Shown here: positions 26,795 through 35,892 of the stretch, piece after piece
Layout: each line of letters begins with the position of its first letter
Position numbering within the stretch: position 1 is the stretch's first letter
NCBI RefSeq assembly: GCF_030315915.2
Contig: NZ_CP135990.1
Location: 806,001 to 870,000 of the forward strand
DNA from: Providencia zhijiangensis
GTDB lineage: Bacteria; Pseudomonadota; Gammaproteobacteria; Enterobacterales; Enterobacteriaceae
Direction: 5' to 3'
DNA: 64,000 nt
The notes under the pieces: model-generated
Told to the model about the DNA's origin: nothing
Database searches by the model: none
Seen by the model: the letters and a program-made list of their open reading frames with translations, nothing else
Made by a program: the position numbers and the translations under genes

Positions 26795-28279
26795 CTATAT
26801 AATATTGCCGGCCGCATGTAACATAATTTGGGTTGAGTTAATCTCGTCCCCACTTAATTCAGCAGCAACTTCTCCATCTCGAAACACCAAAACACGATCG
26901 CTCACGCCAATAACTTCAGGCAGCTCGGAGGAGATCATAATAATTGAGATCCCTTTTTCGGTGAGTGAACGCATTAATTGATAGATTTCTGATTTTGCTC
27001 CGACGTCGATACCCCGTGTTGGCTCATCGAAAATAAGAATTTTGGCTTGTTTATTCAGCCAACGTGCAATCACCACTTTTTGCTGGTTTCCGCCGCTAAG
27101 CGTTGAAACCGCTGTATCTGCTTCTGGTGTTTTAACTTTGACCTGCGAAATTAAATCAAGAGATAACAAATGCTCTTTTTTGTTTTGAATTAAGAACAGC
27201 TTCTGGGCGTGGTTATTTAGCCAAATATTCTCTTTAACTGAGAATGGCAAAACTAACCCTTGGGTTTTACGGCTTTCAGGTAAAAGGCCAATGCCTAACT
27301 GGAGCGCTTGCGCCGCAGACTTCACTTTGACGTCTTTCCCCTCGAGAACCACTTTTTTCTTGTAGGCTTTATCTGCGCCTATCATGGCGAGAATATTTTC
27401 AGTGCGGCCTGAGCCGACTAATCCTGCAAGACCGAGTATCTCGCCTTTTTTCAATTGAATGCGATTGGTTGGGCTAGAAGCAAATCGTTGAATTTGAGCA
27501 TCGAGAATGACCTCTTGCCCATCAAAATGACGTTTTGGCGGGTAGATATTTTCGACTTCACGACCCACCATCATTTCGATGATCACATCAAGGTCAGTAT
27601 CATCTACCTTGCGGGAGCCAATATATTGACCATCTCGCAATACGCTAATGGTGTCGCAAATTTCATAAATCTCTTCCAAGTGGTGAGAGATAAAGAACAT
27701 GCCGACGCCTTTTGCTTTCAGATCACGCATCACATCAAATAGGTGATTGGCTTCTTTGGGGGTTAATGTTGCCGTTGGCTCATCTAATACCAATATTTTG
27801 GCATCAAGAGAAAGCGCTTTGGCAATTTCCACAAATTGTTGCTCAGCAATACTTAAATGGCTAATGGGTTCATCAATATCAATATTAACGCCCAACTCAG
27901 ATAGAATTATCTGCGCTTTTTCACGCATGAGTTTTCTATCTAATAAGCCAAATTTATTTTTAATTTCTCGGTTTAAAAAGATATTTTCAAAAGCATTCAA
28001 ATAAGGGATTAACGAAAACTCTTGGAAAATAATGCCGACGCCCGCTTTAATGGCATCACGATAATTATGGAAGGTGTGCTCTTCGCCTTCGATAAGTATT
28101 TTCCCGCTATCTGGTTTATGAATTCCACACAGCACTTTCATTAGCGTTGATTTACCCGCACCATTTTCACCCAGCAGTGCGTGTACCTCTCCTTTTTCTA
28201 AAGAGAGATTAATATTATCTAGCGCCTTAACCCCAGGGAAAGTTTTACTGACATCTTTTAATGCTAACAATTGCATCAT
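26795..28279 (-). CDS. Ribose-type sugar ABC transporter ATPase (two ABC domains)
   Basis: A 494-residue RbsA-type protein with two nucleotide-binding domains. The first has Walker A GENGAGKSTLMKVL, signature LSIAEQQFVEIAKAL and Walker B ILVLDEPTATLT. The second has GLAGLVGSGRTENILAMI in place of a standard Walker A, signature LSGGNQQKVVIARWL and Walker B ILIFDEPTRGIDVG. The degenerate second Walker A is normal in this family. The upstream spacer of 190 bases contains a stem-loop. Confidence 0.92.
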   Translation of the reverse strand: MMQLLALKDVSKTFPGVKALDNINLSLEKGEVHALLGENGAGKSTLMKVLCGIHKPDSGKILIEGEEHTFHNYRDAIKAGVGIIFQEFSLIPYLNAFENIFLNREIKNKFGLLDRKLMREKAQIILSELGVNIDIDEPISHLSIAEQQFVEIAKALSLDAKILVLDEPTATLTPKEANHLFDVMRDLKAKGVGMFFISHHLEEIYEICDTISVLRDGQYIGSRKVDDTDLDVIIEMMVGREVENIYPPKRHFDGQEVILDAQIQRFASSPTNRIQLKKGEILGLAGLVGSGRTENILAMIGADKAYKKKVVLEGKDVKVKSAAQALQLGIGLLPESRKTQGLVLPFSVKENIWLNNHAQKLFLIQNKKEHLLSLDLISQVKVKTPEADTAVSTLSGGNQQKVVIARWLNKQAKILIFDEPTRGIDVGAKSEIYQLMRSLTEKGISIIMISSELPEVIGVSDRVLVFRDGEVAAELSGDEINSTQIMLHAAGNII

Positions 28280-28395
28280 GTTGCTTCCCTTGTTTTCTTT
28301 ACCGCTTAAAAATGGGTAACAAAGCGAGTTGGAAAGATAAAACGATTAAATAGTCAAAATAAGCCAATAAACAGAGTGTCATTTATTTTTATTAA

Positions 28396-28434
28396 CGGTA
28401 TTGCGCCAGTGAATAATCCACAGACGCAATACCG
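28396..28434 (-). promoter_or_regulatory. Intercistronic stem-loop between binding-protein and ATPase genes
   Basis: CGGTATTGCG (28396-28405) pairs perfectly with CGCAATACCG (28425-28434) over a 19-base loop. It lies 36 bases past the binding-protein stop and has no T tract. Such hairpins in binding-protein operons protect the upstream message so that the periplasmic protein is made in excess; that role here is inferred. Confidence 0.65.
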
Positions 28435-28469
28435 AGTTAGACTTATTTATTTACTTGTTGATTTACCGA

Positions 28470-29384
28470 TTACCAATGGAAATCTTTAGCATTGGTTTTG
28501 TCGATTAACTTAACATCCAGAGGAACTTCTTTAGGTACGTTAGCTCCCCAGTGTTTTGCTAAGCCCATGGCTAAACCAATACGCACTTGGTCACGTGGGA
28601 ATTGTGCAGAGGTAGCGATAAACGGTGAATTACCTTTGGCAATTTCAGCGACGGCTTCAGGAGAACCATCAACACTCACCAGTTTCACATCACGGCCCGC
28701 AGATTCGATGGCCGCTAATGCGCCTAAAGAACCCACATCGTTCACACTGAAGATACCATTCAAGCCAGGGTTAGCTTGCAGCATGTTTTCAGTGACGTTC
28801 ATCGCAGTATCACGCTCTTGTTTACCGTTTAATTTGGTCACAATCTTGATATTTGGATACTCTTTCATGGCTGCTTCAAAACCACGAACACGCTCAAGGA
28901 TTGGCACGACAGGGATACCATCAAGGATAGCAACTTCACCTTTACCACCTAATGATTCACCTAAACGTTTACCCGCCATTAGGCCCGCTTCGTAGTTTTT
29001 AGATCCAACGAATGAATCGATTGGACCATTAGCTTGTGCATCGATAGCAATGACCACGACACCGGCTTTTTTCGCCGCTAATACCGCCGTTTCTGCACCC
29101 ACGCTATCCGCTGGGTTAATCAGCAGGATATCGATTTTCTTCTGCAGCATATCTTCGATGTCGCTCGTTTGTTTTGAGACATCGTGTGCCGCATCAGCGA
29201 TGTAAAGCTGAGCGCCCATTTCACCTGTTGCGCTTTCTAAAGCCTCTTTCATGGTCACGAAATATTCGTTATTCAGTTCTTGAAAAGACATTCCGACAGA
29301 AACAGGTTTTGCTGTCGCGTTAAAAGCCATGCCCAGTGTTAAAACGCTTGCTGCAACAGCTAACTTTTTAAATTTACTCAACAT
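28470..29384 (-). CDS. Periplasmic sugar-binding protein, RbsB type
   Basis: A 304-residue exported protein with a signal peptide (about 1-25, cleaved near AFNATA-KP). The family pattern is clear: VGMSFQELNNEYFVTMKEAL at the mature N-terminus, KKIDILLINPADS, and FSVNDVGSLGALAAIESAG. The sub-family (type 1 periplasmic sugar-binding) includes binders of ribose, galactose, xylitol and other polyols. It lies between the dehydrogenase (116 bases upstream) and the ATPase, and is expected to be the most expressed product. Confidence 0.9.
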   Translation of the reverse strand: MLSKFKKLAVAASVLTLGMAFNATAKPVSVGMSFQELNNEYFVTMKEALESATGEMGAQLYIADAAHDVSKQTSDIEDMLQKKIDILLINPADSVGAETAVLAAKKAGVVVIAIDAQANGPIDSFVGSKNYEAGLMAGKRLGESLGGKGEVAILDGIPVVPILERVRGFEAAMKEYPNIKIVTKLNGKQERDTAMNVTENMLQANPGLNGIFSVNDVGSLGALAAIESAGRDVKLVSVDGSPEAVAEIAKGNSPFIATSAQFPRDQVRIGLAMGLAKHWGANVPKEVPLDVKLIDKTNAKDFHW

Positions 29385-29500
29385 AAGATGTTCTCCTAAA
29401 GAGCCTTTAGTGTTATAGGGTACTGCTAATATTTATGATTATTAATGACTTACTTTAATTATGCTGATATTGCATTTCACTATATTGCACTACAACAGCA

Positions 29501-30574
29501 TTATGGCTTGATAACGACTTTGATAGAGTCTGCCGATTTCGCCATAACAAATGCCTCTTCCCAATCATCGATTGAGTAGAAGTGGGTAACGATATCGTCA
29601 GCACATACTAACCCGCGGCTAAATAGGTCAATGGCAACCTCGTAGCTGTATGGGCCTAAGTGAGCACCTCGGATATCTAACTCTTTACGGTCACCTATAA
29701 TTGACCAGTCTACGGTGGTTTCTTTACCGAAAACGCTGAACTCGACGAAGCGACCCAGTTTACGGATCATTTCTAACCCTTGAGTCACGCCGATTGGTGC
29801 GCCAGTCGCTTCGATATACACGTCGCAACCGTAACCTTCAGTCATCTCTTTAACCAGTTTGATGGCATCTTCTTTCAGTGGATTGATCACCACGTCAGCG
29901 CCAAATTTCTTCGCTAATTCAAGGCGTTCATCGATAGCATCGATAACGACTAATTTTTTCGGGGTTTTGAGTTTTGCGACTTGGATCATGCACAGACCCA
30001 GTGGACCCGCGCCGGCGATAACGACAACGTCATTTAAATCGATATCACCGCGACGAACGGTATGGATGGCGCAAGCCATTGGCTCGATCAGTGCGGCATC
30101 TTTTTCTGAAAGCTCATCTGGAATTTTGTGAATAATGGCACGCTCAGAAAAACGCATATATTCAGCCATCCCACCATCGGCAACTTCTTTTTGGAAGCCG
30201 TAAATATCATGGGTTTCGCACATCCAATATTTGCCTGACTTACAGAAACGGCACTCCCAGCAAGGCACGATTTGTTCCGCTAAAATACGGTCGCCCACTT
30301 TCAGACCATATTTTTCACCAGAACCTTCACCCAGCTCAGCAACGCGTCCGTAAAACTCGTGTCCCGGTACGACAGGGGCTTTGATCCATGGGTTTTCACC
30401 CCAGAACATTTGAGCGCCATCATTCGCTTTACAGTCACCTGCGCAGATACCGCATCCGTCGACTTTGATGACCACTTCACGAAACCCTGGTGTTGGTCTT
30501 TTAATTGCTTCAAAGCGGTAATCATGGGGACCATGACATACAACAGCTTTCATTTTTTCAGGTAGGGTACTCAT
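29501..30574 (-). CDS. Zinc-dependent polyol/sugar dehydrogenase (MDR family)
   Basis: A 357-residue medium-chain dehydrogenase. Catalytic zinc residues lie in GCGICAGDCKA and PVVPGHEFYG; four Cys residues of the structural zinc are in CWECRFCKSGKYWMC. The NAD-binding fold shows VVIAGAGPLGLCMIQVAK with Asp/Asp-Glu after it (VVIDAIDERL), suiting NAD. It is first in the operon for an ABC sugar/polyol importer, so it probably oxidises the imported polyol to a ketose or similar. It resembles sorbitol-, erythritol- or threitol-type dehydrogenases; I cannot choose among them. Confidence 0.85.
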   Translation of the reverse strand: MSTLPEKMKAVVCHGPHDYRFEAIKRPTPGFREVVIKVDGCGICAGDCKANDGAQMFWGENPWIKAPVVPGHEFYGRVAELGEGSGEKYGLKVGDRILAEQIVPCWECRFCKSGKYWMCETHDIYGFQKEVADGGMAEYMRFSERAIIHKIPDELSEKDAALIEPMACAIHTVRRGDIDLNDVVVIAGAGPLGLCMIQVAKLKTPKKLVVIDAIDERLELAKKFGADVVINPLKEDAIKLVKEMTEGYGCDVYIEATGAPIGVTQGLEMIRKLGRFVEFSVFGKETTVDWSIIGDRKELDIRGAHLGPYSYEVAIDLFSRGLVCADDIVTHFYSIDDWEEAFVMAKSADSIKVVIKP

Positions 30575-30606
30575 ATTCTAATAACCTCATTCTGGATGTT
30601 GGCTAT

Positions 30607-30624
30607 AATGTTGACGTCAACATT
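30607..30624. promoter_or_regulatory. Operator-like 18-bp perfect palindrome upstream of the dehydrogenase
   Basis: AATGTTGACGTCAACATT is a perfect 18-bp palindrome with a central CG, the usual symmetry of LacI-family operators. It lies 33 bases upstream of the dehydrogenase start, at a position able to block transcription of the operon. The convergent LacI-family regulator at 24751 is the candidate binder. Confidence 0.7.
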
Positions 30625-30738
30625 AAACGTCGCTTTTGTAACTAAACCGTTCTCTTTGTAACGCTTGACGGCTAAAAATAATAATGATGTGAGAAAAGTG
30701 ATGCTCTATTGTTATAAATAAATTGTTTAGTTTTTAAT

Positions 30739-30754
30739 ATGACGACGTCGTCAT
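30739..30754. promoter_or_regulatory. Second operator-like palindrome
   Basis: ATGACGACGTCGTCAT is a perfect 16-bp palindrome sharing the GACGTC centre with the site at 30607. The centres lie about 131 bp apart, which would allow repressor looping. No other GACGTC palindrome was noticed nearby. Confidence 0.6.
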
Positions 30755-31129
30755 TTTTGAGAGAAGCTAAATAAAAAAGTGATAATTGTGATTCAAATCC
30801 TATTTTTTATTTAAGAACTCTTTTGTTTATGAGGTTTGTTTGACAGATAAAATGCAAACTATAGTGGATTCGATGATTTTCGAAAGAGTATAATTAGTTT
30901 CGTTATTTTCAGAAGTGAAGAATCTTTGAAAAAACATTTCAGCTAACATTTTAAGGTGAAATTTGAATTAGTTTGCGTCATTAATGTGATCGCGATCGAT
31001 TTGGTGTGGCGTATAAATCTCTATTAATCCTTTTCTTTGCTATTTTTCCGATTGAATAAAAAGTGTTATATCGATAACTTAAATTAAATATCTCTGCATT
31101 AATGATTTTTTTAATTAAAAGGCATAAAA

Positions 31130-31690
31130 ATGGCAACGACAATGATTGTTCTTCTGGTTTTACTGCTTATTTTAGCGGGATGGGGAATTTCTATTTATAA
31201 CCGCTTGGTGAGTACTCGGAATCAAGTTAGCAATCAATTTGCCAATATTGATGTGATTTTAAAACAGCGCGTGGATCAGATTCCCCAATTAGTCACCATA
31301 GTTGAAAAAGCCATGGATCATGAAAAAGCGCTGTTTACCTCATTGAGTGATGCTCGCCAAAATTATTTCAGCGCTAAAAATGTGAATGAAAAAATTGCGG
31401 CATCGAATGAAATGGATAAGGCATTAAAAAGCCTCGTGGCGGTTGCTGAAAACTACCCAACGCTAATATCGGGTGAACAGTTTACCCAATTACAAATCGC
31501 ACTAAGTGAAGTGGAAGATAAAATCGCTCAGCGCCGCGAAGGCTTTAATGACGCAACAACGGAATACAATACGGCGATCCAAATGTTCCCAGACAGTATT
31601 TTTGCCAATATTTTTGGTTTTACTGCGTTGCCTTTATTGGAAATCTCTGAGGCTGAGAAAAAATATGATGGTGTTCAATTCAAATCATAA
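31130..31690 (+). CDS. LemA family membrane protein (first paralogue)
   Basis: A 186-residue protein with one N-terminal membrane helix (about 4-22) and a helical-bundle domain. Family hallmarks are YNRLVSTRNQVSNQFANIDVILKQRVDQIPQLV and DATTEYNTAIQMFPDSIFANIFGF. LemA proteins are widespread, with the C-terminal domain thought to face outside or the periplasm; their function is unknown. It heads a four-gene operon and is followed 21 bases later by a GIDE-like protein. Confidence 0.88.
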   Translation: MATTMIVLLVLLLILAGWGISIYNRLVSTRNQVSNQFANIDVILKQRVDQIPQLVTIVEKAMDHEKALFTSLSDARQNYFSAKNVNEKIAASNEMDKALKSLVAVAENYPTLISGEQFTQLQIALSEVEDKIAQRREGFNDATTEYNTAIQMFPDSIFANIFGFTALPLLEISEAEKKYDGVQFKS

Positions 31691-31711
31691 TCACCGTTAA
31701 AGGTATCATCT

Positions 31712-32755
31712 GTGAATATCTACTATTTTCTAGGTGCCGCATTAGGCGGCATTCTTTTTTATTTAGACCGAAAATATTCCAAAAAGCGTAGATTAAACTG
31801 GGGCATCATTCCTTTTACTGCGGTGCTATTTGGGGCATGGGAAACTATCTCGCCGAGACCTGGCGAATATGAACGCTACTTTTTCTATGCCGTGGCTGTA
31901 GGGATGGCTTTTGCGGCTAGTCGTATTGTCGTTGGAATAACGGAAAGTGCGTATGATCGCTATCAACGCTTGCAAAAGGAAGGCTCCTCAAAGTTTACCG
32001 CATTATTAAAAACCCTTGTTGGCACGGCATTAGCCGGGTGTTTAACCATGGGCTTTTTTATCGATATTCGCCTCTTTTTTGTGGCTTTCGTCTTATTGTT
32101 TGTTTTCAGTTTTATTCAAAATACCCCCGAAAAACGCTTTCTAAAGTTTCAAAAAAACCTCGCGACTTCAAAAATTCGCTCAATTGCGATGGGGCTCGTA
32201 GAAGTAGAAGGGAAAATAACATCAGGAAAGGAAGTTAAAAGTAAGTTGGGTAATCGCAGCTGTTATGGTGCTTTCTATTATGAATATTCTATTTCTACCG
32301 ATAAAGAAGGTAAAAAAAGTTATACCCTCAGAGACAGCAGTGTTCAGCTACATGATTTCACCATTACGGATGATACTGGCTCAGTGAAAGTTATTTGTGA
32401 ACCTGACTATTTTGTCCATATCGGATTAATACCCCATCAGGATTTTGAGAGTGGTAACCGGCGCTATAAAGAGTATTTGCTTGAAAGCGGGAAGAGTTAT
32501 TTATTGATTGGTTCAGCGGACAGTGAGAATGGTAAAGTGGTGATCACCCGTAAAGCGCCACACATGTTATTAGGCGTTTCACCATCAGACTATGTGACTA
32601 GCTGGAATAAATCCGCGCCAATGCGCCGGAACATCGGGGTAACTGCAATGATTGCAGCTATTCTGATTGCGTTAATATTAATGACGCCAGTGAGTTATCA
32701 AGATGGATATTTAACGCTTCATTTTAACCAAATTTCGTTATCTGACAGTGAATGA
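31712..32755 (+). CDS. Multi-spanning membrane protein with GIDE-like domain
   Basis: A 347-residue protein starting at GTG 31712, with AAAGG seven bases upstream. Hydrophobic helices lie at about 4-17, 32-43, 55-75 and 99-132; a soluble domain follows (about 150-300), then a last helix (about 308-330). The soluble part (IRSIAMGLVEVEGKITSGKE, then SCYGAFYYEYS) resembles the GIDE/MULAN region that in eukaryotes lies between the helices of a mitochondrial E3 ligase. Bacterial GIDE proteins often neighbour LemA. No RING domain is present, so ubiquitin-like activity is not implied. Function unknown. Confidence 0.7.
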   Translation: MNIYYFLGAALGGILFYLDRKYSKKRRLNWGIIPFTAVLFGAWETISPRPGEYERYFFYAVAVGMAFAASRIVVGITESAYDRYQRLQKEGSSKFTALLKTLVGTALAGCLTMGFFIDIRLFFVAFVLLFVFSFIQNTPEKRFLKFQKNLATSKIRSIAMGLVEVEGKITSGKEVKSKLGNRSCYGAFYYEYSISTDKEGKKSYTLRDSSVQLHDFTITDDTGSVKVICEPDYFVHIGLIPHQDFESGNRRYKEYLLESGKSYLLIGSADSENGKVVITRKAPHMLLGVSPSDYVTSWNKSAPMRRNIGVTAMIAAILIALILMTPVSYQDGYLTLHFNQISLSDSE

Positions 32756-32756
32756 T

Positions 32757-33299
32757 ATGAATCAGATTATCTTTTGGATTTTTGTCGCCGTGATAGGCAC
32801 CATTTTGGTTCGCTATATTGTGGGGATCTACAACAATATTATTTTCTTGAAAAATAACTGCGAAAAAGCGTTTGCCAATATTGATGTGCTCCTAAAAAAA
32901 CAGGCAGATTTAATGCCTCAATTAACAGTCATAGCGGAAGGGGCAATGACCCATGAAAAGCGTTTAATTAGCGAATTACTGCAAAGCCGTCAGCATTATT
33001 TATCCACGGAACAGCTCGACGTTAAAGTGGATTCTGCAAACCAATTTCGCTCACATTTAAAGCCGATTTTTTTACTGGCAGAAAAATACCCTAAACTGAT
33101 TAGCCAGCAGGCGTTACTAGCATTACAAACATCAGCGAAAGGGCTTGAAGACCAAATTGCGGATCGCCGAGAATTTTTTAATCAAACGGTCACGTTATAC
33201 AACACCAATATTCGTCTTTTCCCGAATCTCATTTTTACGCTCTTATTTCGTTTTAAAGATATTCCCTTGCTGTATGTTCAACAGGAGTCTGCATCATGA
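32757..33299 (+). CDS. LemA family membrane protein (second paralogue)
   Basis: 180 residues from the ATG at 32757, one base after the previous stop (TGATATG), implying coupled translation; a GTG three codons upstream overlaps the previous gene and is also possible. One N-terminal membrane helix (about 3-20), then the family segment FLKNNCEKAFANIDVLLKKQ and VTLYNTNIRLFPNLIF. It shares the plan of the first LemA but only some of its residues, so the duplication is old or the copies are specialised. It ends overlapping the next gene by four bases. Confidence 0.85.
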   Translation: MNQIIFWIFVAVIGTILVRYIVGIYNNIIFLKNNCEKAFANIDVLLKKQADLMPQLTVIAEGAMTHEKRLISELLQSRQHYLSTEQLDVKVDSANQFRSHLKPIFLLAEKYPKLISQQALLALQTSAKGLEDQIADRREFFNQTVTLYNTNIRLFPNLIFTLLFRFKDIPLLYVQQESAS

Positions 33300-33688
33300 T
33301 CACCATTCCTTTTTCATGGTTTGGTTTCACCGATTGGTTGGTGAATAAAGGGGAGCCGGGGTTGATCGTGATGTTTGCCACGTTTGGCATGATCCCCGCC
33401 TGTATTGTTTTCACGTTGGTGATGAGAGTGGTTGGGATGAAGAAATTCATCGCTCCTGTGGTATTGGGCATGATGAGCTCGATGTTTATCAGCATGATGG
33501 TGCTTATTCCGCTGTTATTAATTTTCCGCTTCGATAATATTCCAAAAGCGATGTTAGTTTGGATGGTGGTTTTAGGAAGCTGTATTGTCTTTTTCTTAAC
33601 GAACATGGATTACATTGAGATTTGGTCATCAAGCAGAGAAGATAAAAAGAAAAAGAGTGTGACGGCGAGAAAGAAACGGAAAAAATAA
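33296..33688 (+). CDS. Small membrane protein of the lemA operon
   Basis: 130 residues with three hydrophobic helices (about 24-44, 50-74, 85-104) and a very basic C-terminal tail (EDKKKKSVTARKKRKK) that should lie in the cytoplasm. The ATG overlaps the second lemA stop (ATGA). No family recognised. Its membrane nature and coupling suggest it belongs to the same envelope-located assembly as the LemA and GIDE-like proteins. Confidence 0.75.
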   Translation: MITIPFSWFGFTDWLVNKGEPGLIVMFATFGMIPACIVFTLVMRVVGMKKFIAPVVLGMMSSMFISMMVLIPLLLIFRFDNIPKAMLVWMVVLGSCIVFFLTNMDYIEIWSSSREDKKKKSVTARKKRKK

Positions 33689-34513
33689 AAGGCGTTTTTT
33701 ACTATTGCTTACATTATATCTGGCTGTTTTATAGCGTAAGTCAAAAAATAAATTATCAAACTGTAAGATAATGGCTTTATAATCCACCAAATAAAAATCA
33801 GCTACTAGTATAAAACACAAGAAGTAAGTAGAAGTAATCATATAAAGATGCTCTAAATATGACATTGAAAAAGGATGACTAGATAAAGCCACTATTTTTA
33901 CTCTTCGTCAGTGTAACAACTTGGTTTTGATTTTGGTGTAACTTCACAGTTTTGTATGGTTTCGTTAGTTTACTGTTTATAAGTGTGAATGGTTTACTTG
34001 GTTGTTTGTTTATATCCTTTTGATTTATAATCAAATAAAATCAATTCTGTCTTTTTTTGTCAATTATCGACCTTTTATTTTTACTCTGTATATGTGTTAA
34101 ATTGTAATTATTCGCTAATCGGAACAAATAAAAAGTATATTTGATATAAAACACTGTATTTGTATTCTTTTTATGATGATTCTAGGTTTAAATATATTCA
34201 ACAGATAATCTTAAAACGAGTAATTGAGTTTACTTGTTTGTTTTCTATGATGAAACATGCTGAAATACTTTGTAATAAAGCAAAATTAAATAATTTGCTT
34301 TATTTAGGCTAATTCAAATTCTAAAAATATATGCTTATAATGGCTCCATCGAGTTAATTAGGCTGATGAGGTTTATTAGCTTTAAACCGATATTGAAAAT
34401 AAATAAAACCAACTAAATATCTAAAATATTCTTGTTTGAATTTTAATTTTAAAATTCCAATAGGAGGGGTTTTATTCGTTTAAATATTATTCTTATTTTA
34501 TAGGATTTATTTC
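33689..34513. promoter_or_regulatory. Long AT-rich leader of the DUF1120 fimbrial operon
   Basis: 825 bases with no gene I can support (a minus-strand frame at 33629-33892 has no start site). It is strongly AT-rich, as expected for an H-NS-silenced horizontally acquired operon. AATAGGAGGGG at about 34459 looks like a ribosome site, but no start codon follows; the real one for the first pilin is TAGGAT near 34501. No long inverted repeats of a fim-type switch were seen. Confidence 0.5.
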
Positions 34514-35140
34514 ATGTTTAAGAAAACCATAATTGCATTATCTTTAATTTCTGTTTCAAGCGCGACATTAGCAGCGGCACCCGTAGCAAATTTAAAAGTG
34601 TCAGGTTCAATTACACCACCAACTTGTACTATTAAAGGGCAGAATGAAGTTGACCTAGAATATGTATTTGATGTGTCACCTGGAATGTTTCCTGTTTCTG
34701 GTAATTTAGGACTTGATGCAAAAACAAATAGCATTGAAGTGATTTGTGATGCAGCGACTTATTTAACTTTCTCCTCTACTGATAACCGTGCGAGTTCTGT
34801 ATTAACCGCGGGTGTATATAACTTTGGTTTAGGCCTGTTTGATACTGATAAAAAAGTTGGTTTCTATACAATCAATATGAAGAATGCAACAGTCAAAGCG
34901 GATTCTTCAAGTGCTGCTCAAACCGTCGGTATTTCGAATGGAGCCACATATGGCACAACAATGTTTATTGATAAAACGAAAAAAATGGCGTGGGCAACAG
35001 CTGCAAGCACATTAAAAGCAGGGCAAATTTTTGCAGCAGACTTTGATGTAAAACCAACGCTGAGTTCTGAATTGAAAACTAGCTCGGGTGATGCAGAATT
35101 AGATGGTCATGCAACATTAGCCTTTGCTTTCTCTCTCTAA
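34514..35140 (+). CDS. DUF1120-type fimbrial subunit (first)
   Basis: A 208-residue exported protein; signal peptide about 1-20 (ATLAAA). The mature N-terminus VANLKVSGSITPPTCTIKG and the paired Cys (CTIKG and VICDAATYLTF) suit a pilin-type domain of the DUF1120 group, ending ATLAFAFSL like a donor-strand-accepting C-terminus. It is the first of three related subunits and, by position, the likely major one. YhcF-type proteins of E. coli belong to the same group. Confidence 0.8.
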   Translation: MFKKTIIALSLISVSSATLAAAPVANLKVSGSITPPTCTIKGQNEVDLEYVFDVSPGMFPVSGNLGLDAKTNSIEVICDAATYLTFSSTDNRASSVLTAGVYNFGLGLFDTDKKVGFYTINMKNATVKADSSSAAQTVGISNGATYGTTMFIDKTKKMAWATAASTLKAGQIFAADFDVKPTLSSELKTSSGDAELDGHATLAFAFSL

Positions 35141-35197
35141 TTTTTTGATTGAAATGAATAGATATAAATTTATATCTATTCATTATGGAACGGAACT

Positions 35198-35857
35198 ATG
35201 ATTAAAAAAATAACACCATTAATACTCTCGACAGTGTTAATATCTCCAGCTGTATTTGCCAATACAACTGCAAATATAAAAGTATCCGGCAAAGTTGCAA
35301 TGCCAACCTGTTTAATTAATGGAAATGAACAGTCAGATGTTATTTTTGAATTAGCAAAAACATCACCAAGATATTTAAGCCAAACATCCTATACGGTATT
35401 ACAATCACCGGTTAAAAAGAATGTCACTGTGACTTGTGATGCGGAGACATATTTAACCTATCGTGCAACGGATACGTATCAAAGTACACCATGGCCTACA
35501 GCATCTGGTGATAGTTACTTTTTCATGGTGCATTCGGATAGCCCAGATAAATCCGTCGGCGCAGTGATGTTTGCTGTTTCTGATGTCACCATTGATTCTA
35601 AAACTGCTTTTATTGCAAGTGATGGTGTTACAGCAAATAACTCTGTCATGACTAAGAAAATACTTAATGGTTTTGGTACAAAGAGCTCAACAATATTCGC
35701 CAATAAATTAACAGCAGGAAAAGTATTCTCTGCGGATTTTGTAACAACTAGCGTTTATATTAGCTCAATCAACCAATTAACGGCAGCCGGTATTGATTTA
35801 ACATCTAACGTTGATTATCAAGCAGAGGCTGTGCTGGCGTTTAACTTTGGTATTTAA
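35198..35857 (+). CDS. DUF1120-type fimbrial subunit (second)
   Basis: A 219-residue paralogue of the preceding subunit with the same plan: signal peptide (ending AVFA), TANIKVSGKVAMPTCLING, VTCDAETYLTYRATD and a C-terminus EAVLAFNFGI. It sits 57 bases downstream and GGAACGGAAC precedes its ATG. It is probably a minor or alternative pilus subunit. Confidence 0.78.
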   Translation: MIKKITPLILSTVLISPAVFANTTANIKVSGKVAMPTCLINGNEQSDVIFELAKTSPRYLSQTSYTVLQSPVKKNVTVTCDAETYLTYRATDTYQSTPWPTASGDSYFFMVHSDSPDKSVGAVMFAVSDVTIDSKTAFIASDGVTANNSVMTKKILNGFGTKSSTIFANKLTAGKVFSADFVTTSVYISSINQLTAAGIDLTSNVDYQAEAVLAFNFGI

Positions 35858-35892
35858 TTAAATTCTAATGAGATTTATTTCTTGGGGAATAT

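Larger units (their letters stand above)
30575..31129. promoter_or_regulatory. Divergent control region between polyol operon and lemA operon
   Basis: 555 bases with no gene. It carries the two palindromes at 30607 and 30739. TGTGATCGCGATCGAT at 30985-31000 includes a TGTGA half-site and a GATCGCGATC palindrome; it might be a weak CRP site. The last 100 bases before the first lemA gene are AT-rich and end with AAAAGGC, its ribosome site. Confidence 0.55.

Noticed and set aside
33629..33892. 87-codon minus-strand frame after the lemA operon
   Set aside because: It overlaps the end of a well-supported gene on the other strand and consists of AT-rich low-complexity residues.
33689..34513. Invertible fimbrial promoter
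   Set aside because: Only a 9-bp imperfect inverted pair (near 33772 and 33884) was seen and no recombinase gene is present.
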